Positions 25,136 to 33,654 of a stretch of 64,000 nt of DNA are shown one piece after another. The stretch lies in the NCBI RefSeq assembly GCF_001424905.1, contig NZ_LMCU01000001.1, positions 2,163,480 to 2,227,479 on the forward strand. The letters run 5' to 3'. The notes beneath the pieces are model-generated. The model did no database searches. It saw only the letters and a program-made list of their open reading frames with translations, and was not told the origin of the DNA. The position numbers and the translations under genes were made by a program. The first letter of the stretch is position 1. The number at the start of each line of letters is the position of its first letter. The stretch comes from Leifsonia sp. Root112D2 (GTDB lineage: Bacteria; Actinomycetota; Actinomycetes; Actinomycetales; Microbacteriaceae).

Positions 25136-28100
25136 TCAGTTCTCGGCCCGAATCCGCAGCGCCGGCAACCTCTTCACGATGCGCACGGTCTCGACGCTCA
25201 CCGTCACGATGCTCTTCAGTAGCTTCAGAATGTACTGCGGATCGCCGTGCTCAGCGCCCCAATCGTTCGGGTCGTTGCGGATACCGCTGGCCTTGTCCAC
25301 CTTCACCTGGTACCGCTCGAGTATCCACTCAATCGCCGAGCGCGATCCGAGCAGATACTCGTGCGCCTCGTCCGGAATGCCGCTCAGCGTGATCTCGTCG
25401 TTGTACCGGATCGTCGATTTGTCCCACGCCCCGGCCTTGCCCGCGAACCGCATCTTCTCGACCCGGTAGTCGACCTCTCCGCTGGTTGAGGAGGCCGCCC
25501 GCGGCCGTCTCGAAACCGCCATCTCGAGCGGGTACGGTTCGACGCTCTCGTACCCCAGGTGCAGCTCCGCAAGCTCGCGCCCCGCCTCGGCAAACGCCCA
25601 GAAGTCGGATGCCTCGGCCAGCTTCGGAATGCGCGGCAACATCTTCTTCAGATCCGCCGCGTACGTCGTGCGGTAGTCGGGGGAGTGCAGCAGCCCGTAC
25701 ACGAAGTAAAAGACGTCATCCTTGCTCGTCTGCGAACCGTAGAGAGTGCGGTACTCCGCGAGGATCTCGTCGGTGACGTTGTCGATGCGCGTGTACGGTT
25801 CGACATCGTCGAAGAGGCTCGGCTGCTCGCTTCGTGCTTCGTACGTGTAGCGGGCATAAAACTGCCCTGTTGCGAGTAGATGCAAATCCGGAATGGAATC
25901 TGTCAGGAGACATGAGAAATCGCTGCTCTCGCCAGGAGAAACGAGAAAGATGCCGACGTTGGTGGATTCTGGTGTGGGAAACATCGTTGGCAGCAGGTAT
26001 CGACGCTCATTTAGATCGCTGTTGAAGTAGACGTGCTGTTTATTGAATGGGCGATACAGCGCTGTTCGGTAGCTTTCCTTCGTGACATCGATGTGTCGCG
26101 ATCGCTGGGCAGCGGCCGTGAGCCCACCACTCCACGCGATCTTCGTTTGATCGGTGGATAGTTTGGCGAGGGTTTTTTCTGTAGCTCCACTAATTTGTGA
26201 CTGATAGAAGGCGACCGTTTGCTCGACATTCTGTTTCAGTGCCGAAATCGACTCGTTGTAAATCCAAGCGTCTCGGTTTGATTTGAGGCCCGCAGAATAG
26301 GACTTAAATATCAGTACTGAGTCGGGTTGTTTACTCCCTATCGGAGTGAACTCGGCGAACAAGCTGCTGCGAAGATTGAGCCAGTCGCCGGAGCCGTTTG
26401 GTTCGAGTACTTCCCACGGCACGCCGTCGACGCTGCCGTACTCTGCGATGAGCGCGAGCTTCTGCTCGCGGCTCAGGTAATCGCCGATGTCGCGGTAGTG
26501 CAGCACGCCCTGCTCCGTGGCATCCGGGTTCTTGACGAGGAGCGAGATCGCCACCGTGGCGCGGCTGCCCTCTCCGAAGACGCCGTCTTTCTCCTTGCGG
26601 CGTTGTTCGCCCGAGGTGCGTGCGTTGCCGCGCAGGTTGAACACGTAGAGCGAACTGAACTCGTCCGTCAGACTCTTGCGCAGGCCGTCGGCCGTGTTGC
26701 CGTCGAGGAAGCCGCCGTTGGAGACGAAGCAGACGATGCCACGATCCTTGATCTTGTCGCTCGCCCAGCGGATTGCCCGAATGTACGAGTCGTAGAGGCT
26801 GTTCTTGTTCTGCGCGGTCGATCGCGCCGCGTAGGTCTCAGCAATCCGTTTATCGAGATACGGGTACTTCAGGTTCTGGTTGTTGTCGTTCGCGCTGTCC
26901 TGCCCTGAGGAGTACGGCGGGTTGCCGATGATCACGCGAATATCGAGTGCGTTCTGCGCCTTCACGCGATCGTTGTTGTCGCCGAAGATGCCCTTCGCGT
27001 CGAGCTCGTCGTCGTCCTCCGACGACTGGAAGGTGTCGGTGAGCACGATGCCGGGAAATGGCTCGTACTTGTCGGTCTCGTACTGCTCGGCGTGCGCACC
27101 GCGCGAGGCGCCGACGATGCCGTGAAATGTCTCCTCGATGTTCACCGCCGCCACGTAATACGCGAGCAGCACGATCTCGTTGGCGTGCAGCTCGTAGCGG
27201 TACTTGCGCACGAGATCCGAGGTCTTGATCAGCCCGGATTGCAGCAGTCGAACGATGAACGTGCCGGTACCGGTGAACGGGTCGAGCACGTGCACGCCCT
27301 CATCGGAGATCGAGACGCCGAACTCACTGCGCAGCACGTCGTCCGCGCTGTGCAGAATGAAGTCCACTATCTCGTTCGGTGTGTAGACGATGCCGAGACG
27401 GTTGCTGGTGTCGCGGAACGCGCCCGAGAAGAACTTCTCGTAGAGCCGCTTGATAGTCGTCTGCTTGCCGGCGGCATCCTCAATCCCGGAGACCGTGCGG
27501 CGCACGCTCGCGTAGAACGCGTCCAGCTCCTGGCGCTCGCTCTCCACGTTGGTGCCTTCGAGCGCGTCCACCATGCGCTGCATCACCTGCGACACCGGAT
27601 TATTGGCGCTGAACGAATAGTCCTCGAACAGGGCGTCGAAGATCGGTTGAGTGATGAGGTGCTGCGAGAGCGACTCGACGGCATCCTTCTCGGTGATCGA
27701 CGGATTGAGGTTGTCCTGCAGCCCGCCCACGAACGCTTCGAACTCGGTGCGGATGCGCGCATCCGAGCCGGTGACCAGACTCTCGATGCGGGCCTGCTGT
27801 CGCGCGGCGATGTCCGCGACGTCGCGCGCCCAGTTCTCCCAGTAATCGCGCTCGCCGACCTTGTCGACGATCTTCGCGTAGATGGCGTCGCGCCAGTCGG
27901 CGCCGAGCGTCGACCAGTCCATCGGTACGGCGACCGCCTCAGGGCCGTCCCCGTCACCGGAACCCTCGCCGCGCCAATCCGTCACCGCGATGGCCTGAAT
28001 CTGGGCGTCGCTGCGGCGGTTGAGATCGAGCTGCTCGATCTTCGCCTCGAAGCGCTCATCGTGCGCACGCAGAGCACGCAGCACGTCCCACACCACCTTG

Positions 28101-30055
28101 TACTTGGCGTTGTCGTTGAGCGCCTGCTCGGGGCTCTCGCCCGCGGGCACTGCTATCGGCAGAATGATGTAGCCGTAGTCCTTGCCCTCGGCCTTGCGCA
28201 TCACGCGGCCGACGCTCTGCACCACATCCACCTGGCTGTCACGCGAGTTGAGGAAGATCACGGCATCGAGCGCGGGAACGTCGACGCCTTCGGAGAGGCA
28301 GCGGGCGTTCGTGAGTATGCGGCAGCCGTTCTCGGTGGGGTCCGTCTCCTCCTTGAGCCAGTCGAGCATGGTGTTGCGCACGAGCACATTCATGGTGCCG
28401 TCCACGTGCTTCGCCTGGATGCCGAGCGGCTGGACGGTCGCCTTGTCGATGGCGGCGCGCTGCGTCGCATCCGCGTTCTCACCGGCGATCTCGAGCCGTT
28501 CCTGCTCCGCCGCGGTGGGAAACGACGGTACTCCGGATGCCGCGGGACCGCCCGAGAACCCGTCGAGCATCGAGGAGACCTTCTGCGAATCCTTGATCGA
28601 GCGACTGAACGCTACCGCGCGGCGCATCGGTGCGATGTCCATCGGCCACGGGCCGAGACCCTGCACGCCGCGCTTGGCGAGGCCGTTGTAGATGCCGACG
28701 ATGCGGGCGGCGTCCGGAATCGACAGTTCGCCCTGCTGCGCGAACTCCTGCTGGAAGTTGGCGTTGACGTTGCCCTCATCGACGGCGAGCACGAGCACGC
28801 GATAGTCGGAGAGCAGACCGCGCTCGACCGCGGCGCCGAAACCCAGGCGGTGGAATTCGGGGCCGAATCTGGACTCGTCGTCCATGCTCACGACGACGGC
28901 AAGCTTTTCGGATGCCTTCGTCTTGGCTGCCTCGCCGTAGAGCTTCGGGGTTGCGGTCATGTAGAGCCGCTTCTTCGCGCGAATGTAACTCGCATCGTGC
29001 ACCCGCACGAAGGCGGATTCGTTGTCGCCGGAGAGCGTCACGCCGGTGGTGCGGTGCGCCTCATCGCAGACCACCAGGTCGAACTCGGGCAGCCCGGCGG
29101 CCTGCGCCTCGGCGACGACGGCGATGGACTGGTAGGTGGAGAAGTAGACGGTGATGCCGTCATCCGGGCCGCTGCCCAGTGCCGCCTTCAACAGGCTGGG
29201 TGCGTTGGTCGTGGCCGGGTAGGCCAGGTCGCTCACCGAGTAGTCTTCGGCTTTCTTGCCCACCTTAGTGTCGGAGCAGATCGCAAAGGCACGCTGCGGA
29301 ATCTCCTGCTGCGCCGCCCACTCGCGCAGGGTCTGCGAGAGCAGCGCGATGGAGGGAACGAGAAAGAGAACGGAGCCGCCGCGGGCAACGGTGCGCTCGG
29401 CGATGCGCAGGCTCGTGAAGGTCTTGCCCGTGCCGCACGCCATGATGAGTTTGCCGCGATCGTGCTCGGTGAATCCCTGCTTGACGGCACGCAGCGCCTC
29501 GAGCTGATGCTCGCGCAGGTCCTTGAGCGGCTCCCGGCGCATCTCCTCGGGTTCGTCGAGACGAAAGCGGTTCCAGTCGATGTCGCTGGCCTCGAGTTGG
29601 TCGATGCCGATTCTGAAGGTGTCGATCTGCTGACCGAGGAGCGCATCCGTCGCATGCTTCGACCAGTGGCTCGTCGTGGAGACGATGGCGCGCGAAGAGA
29701 AGCCCTCCTTGCCGGATGCCGTGAAGAACGAGTCGATGTCGCTCTTCTGCAGATAGTGATCGCTTGCGTAGAACTTGCACTGGATCGCGCAGAGCTTGCC
29801 CGTGTAGCTCTCCCGGGCAACCAGATCGATGCCCGTGTCGGGCTTGCCATCGCGCCCCGGCCAGTCCTGCCACAGCCACACCGCATCGAAGCGTGCCGAG
29901 TACAGCGGGTCGGTGCGCAGGAACTGCGCGATCAGCCGTTCGAAGAGCAGACCCTTCTCCCGCGTATCGCGCGCGAGCCGCGTGTACTGCTCAAGGAGCC
30001 CCCGGATGCCACGGGGCTGGGCTGTTCCTGCGGAGAACGGTGAATCGCCAGACAC
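25136..30055 (-). CDS. Type ISP restriction-modification enzyme (nuclease-helicase-methyltransferase, single chain)
   Basis: 1639 residues, near the length of LlaGI/LlaBIII. Domains in order: an Mrr-like PD-(D/E)XK nuclease (about 30-140, TGIDLVARES, CAIQCKFYA); a superfamily 2 helicase/translocase (about 180-640; ACGTGKTF, CDEAHRTTG, TATPK, QSVGRVMRKAEG); a coupler (about 700-860); a gamma-type adenine methyltransferase (about 870-1200; DPFTGTGTF, IGNPPYSSG); and a C-terminal specificity region. One chain should methylate one adenine strand-specifically and cut after head-to-head collision. AGGAGG lies eight bases before GTG 30055. The specificity part (bases about 25880-26340) is clearly lower in GC than the rest, and a hairpin repeat is embedded in frame at 25484-25517. 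Confidence 0.92.
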   Translation of the reverse strand: MSGDSPFSAGTAQPRGIRGLLEQYTRLARDTREKGLLFERLIAQFLRTDPLYSARFDAVWLWQDWPGRDGKPDTGIDLVARESYTGKLCAIQCKFYASDHYLQKSDIDSFFTASGKEGFSSRAIVSTTSHWSKHATDALLGQQIDTFRIGIDQLEASDIDWNRFRLDEPEEMRREPLKDLREHQLEALRAVKQGFTEHDRGKLIMACGTGKTFTSLRIAERTVARGGSVLFLVPSIALLSQTLREWAAQQEIPQRAFAICSDTKVGKKAEDYSVSDLAYPATTNAPSLLKAALGSGPDDGITVYFSTYQSIAVVAEAQAAGLPEFDLVVCDEAHRTTGVTLSGDNESAFVRVHDASYIRAKKRLYMTATPKLYGEAAKTKASEKLAVVVSMDDESRFGPEFHRLGFGAAVERGLLSDYRVLVLAVDEGNVNANFQQEFAQQGELSIPDAARIVGIYNGLAKRGVQGLGPWPMDIAPMRRAVAFSRSIKDSQKVSSMLDGFSGGPAASGVPSFPTAAEQERLEIAGENADATQRAAIDKATVQPLGIQAKHVDGTMNVLVRNTMLDWLKEETDPTENGCRILTNARCLSEGVDVPALDAVIFLNSRDSQVDVVQSVGRVMRKAEGKDYGYIILPIAVPAGESPEQALNDNAKYKVVWDVLRALRAHDERFEAKIEQLDLNRRSDAQIQAIAVTDWRGEGSGDGDGPEAVAVPMDWSTLGADWRDAIYAKIVDKVGERDYWENWARDVADIAARQQARIESLVTGSDARIRTEFEAFVGGLQDNLNPSITEKDAVESLSQHLITQPIFDALFEDYSFSANNPVSQVMQRMVDALEGTNVESERQELDAFYASVRRTVSGIEDAAGKQTTIKRLYEKFFSGAFRDTSNRLGIVYTPNEIVDFILHSADDVLRSEFGVSISDEGVHVLDPFTGTGTFIVRLLQSGLIKTSDLVRKYRYELHANEIVLLAYYVAAVNIEETFHGIVGASRGAHAEQYETDKYEPFPGIVLTDTFQSSEDDDELDAKGIFGDNNDRVKAQNALDIRVIIGNPPYSSGQDSANDNNQNLKYPYLDKRIAETYAARSTAQNKNSLYDSYIRAIRWASDKIKDRGIVCFVSNGGFLDGNTADGLRKSLTDEFSSLYVFNLRGNARTSGEQRRKEKDGVFGEGSRATVAISLLVKNPDATEQGVLHYRDIGDYLSREQKLALIAEYGSVDGVPWEVLEPNGSGDWLNLRSSLFAEFTPIGSKQPDSVLIFKSYSAGLKSNRDAWIYNESISALKQNVEQTVAFYQSQISGATEKTLAKLSTDQTKIAWSGGLTAAAQRSRHIDVTKESYRTALYRPFNKQHVYFNSDLNERRYLLPTMFPTPESTNVGIFLVSPGESSDFSCLLTDSIPDLHLLATGQFYARYTYEARSEQPSLFDDVEPYTRIDNVTDEILAEYRTLYGSQTSKDDVFYFVYGLLHSPDYRTTYAADLKKMLPRIPKLAEASDFWAFAEAGRELAELHLGYESVEPYPLEMAVSRRPRAASSTSGEVDYRVEKMRFAGKAGAWDKSTIRYNDEITLSGIPDEAHEYLLGSRSAIEWILERYQVKVDKASGIRNDPNDWGAEHGDPQYILKLLKSIVTVSVETVRIVKRLPALRIRAEN
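25484..25517 (+). repeat. Dispersed hairpin repeat, copy D, inside a coding region
   Basis: GGTTGAGGAG, hairpin GGCCGC-CC-GCGGCC, CGTCTCGAAACC. It falls inside the restriction enzyme gene and adds about 13 residues (SRRPRAASSTSG region) near residue 1520 without breaking the frame. Confidence 0.75.
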
Positions 30056-30068
30056 AGTTCATACCTCC

Positions 30069-30102
30069 TATTGCCATGCAGGCAAAAACACCTTGGGCAA
30101 TA
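30069..30102. promoter_or_regulatory. Inverted repeats in the divergent region of the RM locus
   Basis: TATTGCC (30069-30075) and GGCAATA (30096-30102) form a 7-bp inverted repeat 20 nt apart, and TTGCC-ATGCA-GGCAA (30071-30085) is a second, shorter palindrome sharing one arm. They are candidate binding sites for the adjacent XRE protein controlling both directions. Confidence 0.45.
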
Positions 30103-30158
30103 ACCTATGGCATGTCCCCACTCTGGCTGCGCGCCCATCGAGCGGATATGCATGAGGG

Positions 30159-30485
30159 ATGGTTGATCCGCTCTCGCGCGCTACCCACGAACTGGGGGAG
30201 CGGATTCTTGCTCGTCGCCTGTCTCTCGGCGCCACCCAGGAAGAAGTGGCCTCCGGCGCTGAGGTCGATACGACGACGATTGGCAAGATCGAGCGGGGCG
30301 AGCGCAACCCGAACGTCCACAATTTGATCCGCATTGCGGATGCTCTTCAGCTTGATCCTGGCGACTTAATATCGGGCATGACGCGTGACATGGTGCCGCC
30401 ACGCGTGCCCAAGCCCAGCGCACTTGAGCGCCTGCGCGGCAAGCAGGGCGTCGACCCCGCCGCCCCGGGGCGCGGGCGCGATTGA
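30159..30485 (+). CDS. XRE-family helix-turn-helix regulator (candidate RM controller)
   Basis: 108 residues. A five-helix HTH_3 domain (about 14-70) holds LGATQEEVASGAEVDTTTIG and KIERGERNPNVHNLIRIADA; the tail is basic and Arg/Gly-rich. It is divergent from the type ISP enzyme across 103 bp and is the size of restriction-modification controller proteins, so it probably times expression of the enzyme. The ATG at 30159 abuts its GAGGG, so the exact start is uncertain. Confidence 0.8.
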   Translation: MVDPLSRATHELGERILARRLSLGATQEEVASGAEVDTTTIGKIERGERNPNVHNLIRIADALQLDPGDLISGMTRDMVPPRVPKPSALERLRGKQGVDPAAPGRGRD

Positions 30486-30577
30486 CCGCATCGAGCCCTC
30501 AAGAAGTGGTTGTTTGCTCCTAAGGGCGCATTGAAGTTCCGGCGGTTCTCGTCTGAATTGAGAGGCTGCGCGAAAAG

Positions 30578-30886
30578 TTAGAAACTCGCCCGCCAGAGGT
30601 ACTCGTCGCCGTTTGCTCGGAACCAGCGCACGATGAGGATCGTCGAACGCGCCAGGTCGTCGCCGTGGATGGGGATGACGGCCGTTTCGCCCGCCGGCAG
30701 GGTGAGTGGCACCTGCAGCGGCATCGTGCCAGCACCGAGGAGGGCGAAGGTGACGCCGCTGAGTCGTTCGAGACTGGCATTTGTGAGGCCGTAGCGCGGA
30801 GCTTGGCTGCGATCGAAACGGAAGGGAACCGGGTAGGCCAGCGGGATGGCATCCGGCTCGGGCGAGGACTCGACAGGTTTCAGCAT
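30578..30886 (-). CDS. Small hypothetical protein
   Basis: 102 residues with no signal peptide or membrane segment. It opens Pro/Glu-rich (MLKPVESSPEPDAIP), then a beta-rich stretch with PLQVPLTLPAGETAVIPIHG and ends EYLWRASF. I do not recognise the family. Support for a real gene comes from codon use and from TACCGT six bases before the ATG, the leaderless geometry seen at other genes here. Confidence 0.55.
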   Translation of the reverse strand: MLKPVESSPEPDAIPLAYPVPFRFDRSQAPRYGLTNASLERLSGVTFALLGAGTMPLQVPLTLPAGETAVIPIHGDDLARSTILIVRWFRANGDEYLWRASF

Positions 30887-30892
30887 GCGGGC

Positions 30893-30898
30893 ACGGTA
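30893..30898 (-). promoter_or_regulatory. -10 box TACCGT, leaderless
   Basis: TACCGT ends six bases before the minus-strand ATG at 30886. Confidence 0.45.
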
Positions 30899-30986
30899 AC
30901 GCGAGCCAGCGACGGGAGTGCTGGCGTTTGCGCCGATGTGCGGCGGGGCTGTGGAGAGGTTGTGGCGTGGCTCTGTTGTGGAGGAA

Positions 30987-31030
30987 GGGGCGCTTCGGCA
31001 AGCTCAGCGACCGGGCGACCTCAGCGACCG
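30987..31030 (-). repeat. Short dispersed motif (CTTCGGCAAGCTCAGCGACC) with partial second copy
   Basis: CTTCGGCAAGCTCAGCGACC is followed by a partial copy CCTCAGCGACCGGGA. It resembles the reverse complement of the motif next to repeat copy A (13825-13849). Confidence 0.45.
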
Positions 31031-31040
31031 GGACCCGGCT

Positions 31041-31781
31041 CTACGCCCCGTAGTCCTTGTCGTAGATCGAGAGCACCTCGTCGATGGTGCCGTCGAGCTT
31101 GAGAGTGCCCTTGTCGAGGTAGAGTCCGCGCGTGCAGAAGCGGCGCATCTCCTTCTCATTGTGGGAGACGAAGAAGAGGGTGCGGCCACCGGCCAGCATC
31201 TCCTCGATGCGCTTGTAGCATTTCTCCCGAAAGCCGCGGTCGCCGACGGCGAGCACCTCGTCGACGAGAATGATCGGTTCCTGAAGACGCGAGATCACCG
31301 AGAACGCGATGCGCACCTTCATGCCGCTGGAGAGATGTTTATATGGCGTATCGATGAAATCACCGATCTCGGCGAACGCGATGATCTCGTCGAACGCCTC
31401 ATCGATCTCGCGTTTGGACATGCCGTGCAGCCCCGCCGTGAGGTACACATTGTCGCGCACCGTCAGATCGTCGACGAAGCCGCCGGTGATCTCGATCAAC
31501 GGGGCAACGCCCTCGGCTACATCGACGCGGCCCTCGTCTGCCAGAACAACTCCGGCGACGAGCTTGAGCAGCGTGGACTTGCCCTGACCGTTGCGGCCCA
31601 CCACGCCTATCGCCTCGCCGCGCTGCACGGTGAAGCTCACATTACGCAGTGCCCAGAATTCTCCGGGTCGATTGCGGCGCGTGCGTGAGGAGAAGAGGTC
31701 TTTGAACGAACGGCGTCCGCCACGATTCCTGCGAAACCGGATGCCGGCATCCGCCACTTCGATCACACTGCCGCCGGCCAT
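31041..31781 (-). CDS. ABC transporter ATPase of the Wzt/TagH polysaccharide-export type
   Basis: 246 residues: Walker A GRNGQGKST, signature LSSGMKVR, Walker B IILVDEVLAVGD, switch His in FFVSHNEKE. The LSSGM signature and the APLIEITGGF segment before it are typical of exporters of O-antigen and teichoic acid. It lacks the C-terminal carbohydrate-binding domain of larger Wzt proteins. Its start shares one base with the permease stop (TGATG), so both are coupled. Confidence 0.9.
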   Translation of the reverse strand: MAGGSVIEVADAGIRFRRNRGGRRSFKDLFSSRTRRNRPGEFWALRNVSFTVQRGEAIGVVGRNGQGKSTLLKLVAGVVLADEGRVDVAEGVAPLIEITGGFVDDLTVRDNVYLTAGLHGMSKREIDEAFDEIIAFAEIGDFIDTPYKHLSSGMKVRIAFSVISRLQEPIILVDEVLAVGDRGFREKCYKRIEEMLAGGRTLFFVSHNEKEMRRFCTRGLYLDKGTLKLDGTIDEVLSIYDKDYGA

Positions 31782-32587
31782 CAGATCTCCTTCAGCACGG
31801 CGCGTTCCGTGCGGGCGAACACCCAGAGGCCGACAACGAGGATGACGGCGGTGACGGCAGCGCCGGCACCCACGACGTGCCAGCGCAGCTCATCGGGAAA
31901 GATCGGCGCCCGATACAGGCTGAAGATGCCGCTGAGGGGATTGAAGGTGGTGAGACCGCGGATGGCACCGGGAACATCCGTGGCGCTGTAGATGATCGGC
32001 GACGCGTAGAACAGCAGCCGCAGGATGAGCTTGACGGCGCGCTCCAGGTCGCGGAAGAACACGACGAGAGGCGCAACGATGAGGCCGAGCCCCGTGACCA
32101 GTGCCGCCTGCAAGATGATGGCCAGCGGGTAGAGCCAGAGGGCGTCGATACTGACCTTCGCCCCGAAGATGATGATGAAAATCGCGAGCACGGGCAGGGA
32201 GGCAAGGTATTCTATGCCCTTGGAGAGCACGATGCGGTTCACCCAGATGGTGCGCGGGATGGTCGTGGAGCGAATGAGCTTGGCCTCGCGCAGATAGCCG
32301 CGGGTGCTGTCGGACACGGAACCGTTGAACCACACCCAGGGCAGCATGGCCGAGAGCAGGAAGACGATGTACGGATCCTCGCCGACCCCGCCCTTGTGGA
32401 AGATAAAGCCGAAGACGAAGTAGTAGATGCCCGCCATGAGCAGCGGGTCGAGGATGGACCAGAGATAGCCGAGCGCACTGGTGGCGTAGCGCACCCGCAG
32501 GTCACGCTTGGTGAGCAGCCAGAGGGAATGGCAATACCGGGCGAAGGGCGTGCGCCGTTCCTGGCGCACCTCGGCATTGCTGGTCAC
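31781..32587 (-). CDS. ABC-2 type permease of the Wzm/TagG polysaccharide-export type
   Basis: 268 residues with six membrane segments and the family marks RDLRVRYATSALGYLWSILDP near residue 30 and a late LRLLFYASPIIYS. With the following ATPase it should flip a lipid-linked glycan across the membrane. A strong hairpin with a T-tract ends 20 nt before its start, so its own promoter or read-through matters; TTGACG-N18-TGAGAT upstream of the hairpin is a candidate. Confidence 0.9.
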   Translation of the reverse strand: MTSNAEVRQERRTPFARYCHSLWLLTKRDLRVRYATSALGYLWSILDPLLMAGIYYFVFGFIFHKGGVGEDPYIVFLLSAMLPWVWFNGSVSDSTRGYLREAKLIRSTTIPRTIWVNRIVLSKGIEYLASLPVLAIFIIIFGAKVSIDALWLYPLAIILQAALVTGLGLIVAPLVVFFRDLERAVKLILRLLFYASPIIYSATDVPGAIRGLTTFNPLSGIFSLYRAPIFPDELRWHVVGAGAAVTAVILVVGLWVFARTERAVLKEI

Positions 32588-32607
32588 GGCATCTATCGTA
32601 TGGTGCG

Positions 32608-32637
32608 AAAAGGGCGGCTCCTGTGCAGGAGCCGCCC
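32608..32637 (-). terminator. Terminator or leader hairpin between the nucleotidyltransferase and the exporter
   Basis: GGGCGGCTCCTG pairs with CAGGAGCCGCCC and, on the minus strand, is followed by TTTT. It stops the nucleotidyltransferase transcript but lies only 20 nt before the permease ATG. Confidence 0.8.
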
Positions 32638-32638
32638 A

Positions 32639-32668
32639 ATCTCACAGTGTTCGAAGATACGGCGTCAA
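32639..32668 (-). promoter_or_regulatory. Candidate promoter TTGACG-N18-TGAGAT upstream of the exporter hairpin
   Basis: -35 at 32668-32663 and -10 at 32644-32639 on the minus strand. A transcript starting here would begin within the hairpin stem. Confidence 0.35.
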
Positions 32669-32700
32669 CGCCATGCGCCGAATCACCCGGCTACACGCAG

Positions 32701-33393
32701 CTAGACGAAGAGGTTCGCGCGCACCAGGTCTTCGGCGAAGTCCACCTCGACCGCGTACAGGTCAGAGATGTCGACCGGCTCAACGAGCATGCCGTTCTGC
32801 TCGATGGCGAGTTCGATGCCGCGCTCGAAGTAGTCCTGCGCGTCGACGCGCTGCAACTGACGAAGCAGGGCGGCCTTGTCGTGGCTCGAAACGTAGTTGA
32901 TGCCGACAGCCTCGCCGAGACCGCCCTTGACGGTCTTCGACAGCTCACGAATGTAGCCCTCGGCGGTTGTCGTGTACTTGACCTCTTCATCAGAGACCGA
33001 AGAGGTATTGACCGTGACGATGGACTGGTCACGCGCGACGTACGGCGCCACGCGGTCGAGCAGGATCGGGTCGAAGACGACGTCGCCGTTCATCCACAGA
33101 ACACCGCCGTTGCCGGATGCCCGCAGTGCGCGCATGAGGCTCTTGGACGTGTTGGTCTGGTCGTACTGCTCGTTGTAGACGAAGTCTGCATCGGGGAAGG
33201 ACTCGATGATGTGCTCGAGCTTGTAGCCCACGACGATCGTCACCTTGGCCGTCTTGCCGAAGGTGTGGTGGATGTTGTCGAACTGCTGCTGCATGATCGT
33301 GCGGCCGTCGTTCAACTCAGTGAGCGATTTGGGAAGGGAGCGGCCGAGGCGGCTTCCCATGCCCGCGGCCAGGATCACTATCTGCGTGGTCAT
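32701..33393 (-). CDS. Sugar-phosphate-type nucleotidyltransferase (LicC-like)
   Basis: 230 residues with a Rossmann-like NTP-transferase fold. The nucleotide-binding motif is VILAAGMGSRLGRSLPKSL at the N-terminus; VLWMNGDVVFD holds the metal-binding Asp; and GEAVGINYVS and AVEVDFAEDL follow. It resembles LicC/choline-phosphate cytidylyltransferases and related enzymes that make CDP- or NDP-activated building blocks. AAGGAG lies six bases before the third of three in-frame ATGs, which is chosen. Upstream of the glycan exporter, it could feed the CDP-alcohol phosphotransferase at 20.1 kb, but that link is inferred. Confidence 0.8.
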   Translation of the reverse strand: MTTQIVILAAGMGSRLGRSLPKSLTELNDGRTIMQQQFDNIHHTFGKTAKVTIVVGYKLEHIIESFPDADFVYNEQYDQTNTSKSLMRALRASGNGGVLWMNGDVVFDPILLDRVAPYVARDQSIVTVNTSSVSDEEVKYTTTAEGYIRELSKTVKGGLGEAVGINYVSSHDKAALLRQLQRVDAQDYFERGIELAIEQNGMLVEPVDISDLYAVEVDFAEDLVRANLFV

Positions 33394-33617
33394 CATCATC
33401 TCCTTGAAGTCCAGCGCTGCGTGGACTCGACCGGATGGCCGAGAAGGATTTTGCCCAGGGTTCACGCGCGCTTCTGCGTAAAGACACCCCGTTATGCCGT
33501 AACCAGCTTATCGAGGCACCCGTTTCGGGGGCAGGGGTGCGCACCTCTCGTTGTCGTTCCGTTACCATCCTCACGGCTGACTCAAAGGTTGGGTTTCGTC
33601 ATTTTCCGCCTTGCGAA

Positions 33618-33636
33618 TGAGGTAAGCCTCAGCGCA
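33618..33636 (+). promoter_or_regulatory. DtxR/IdeR-like iron box (weak)
   Basis: TGAGGTAAGCCTCAGCGCA matches 14 of 19 positions of the DtxR consensus as I remember it and contains the palindrome TGAGG-TAAG-CCTCA. It lies just before the -10 of the ABC exporter. Confidence 0.35.
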
Positions 33637-33642
33637 TCTTGA

Positions 33643-33648
33643 TACGTT
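33643..33648 (+). promoter_or_regulatory. -10 box TACGTT, leaderless
   Basis: TACGTT ends six bases before GTG 33655 and fixes that start. Confidence 0.55.
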
Positions 33649-33654
33649 AGCGGG

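Noticed and set aside
27092..30043. A 983-codon open frame opposite the type ISP gene
   Set aside because: It is a GC-rich antisense shadow of a gene with clear domains; it has no recognisable motif, start signals or sensible composition.
21856..30886. A complete integrative element
   Set aside because: No integrase, transposase, att duplication or tRNA boundary is visible; only accessory content and gene order suggest insertion.
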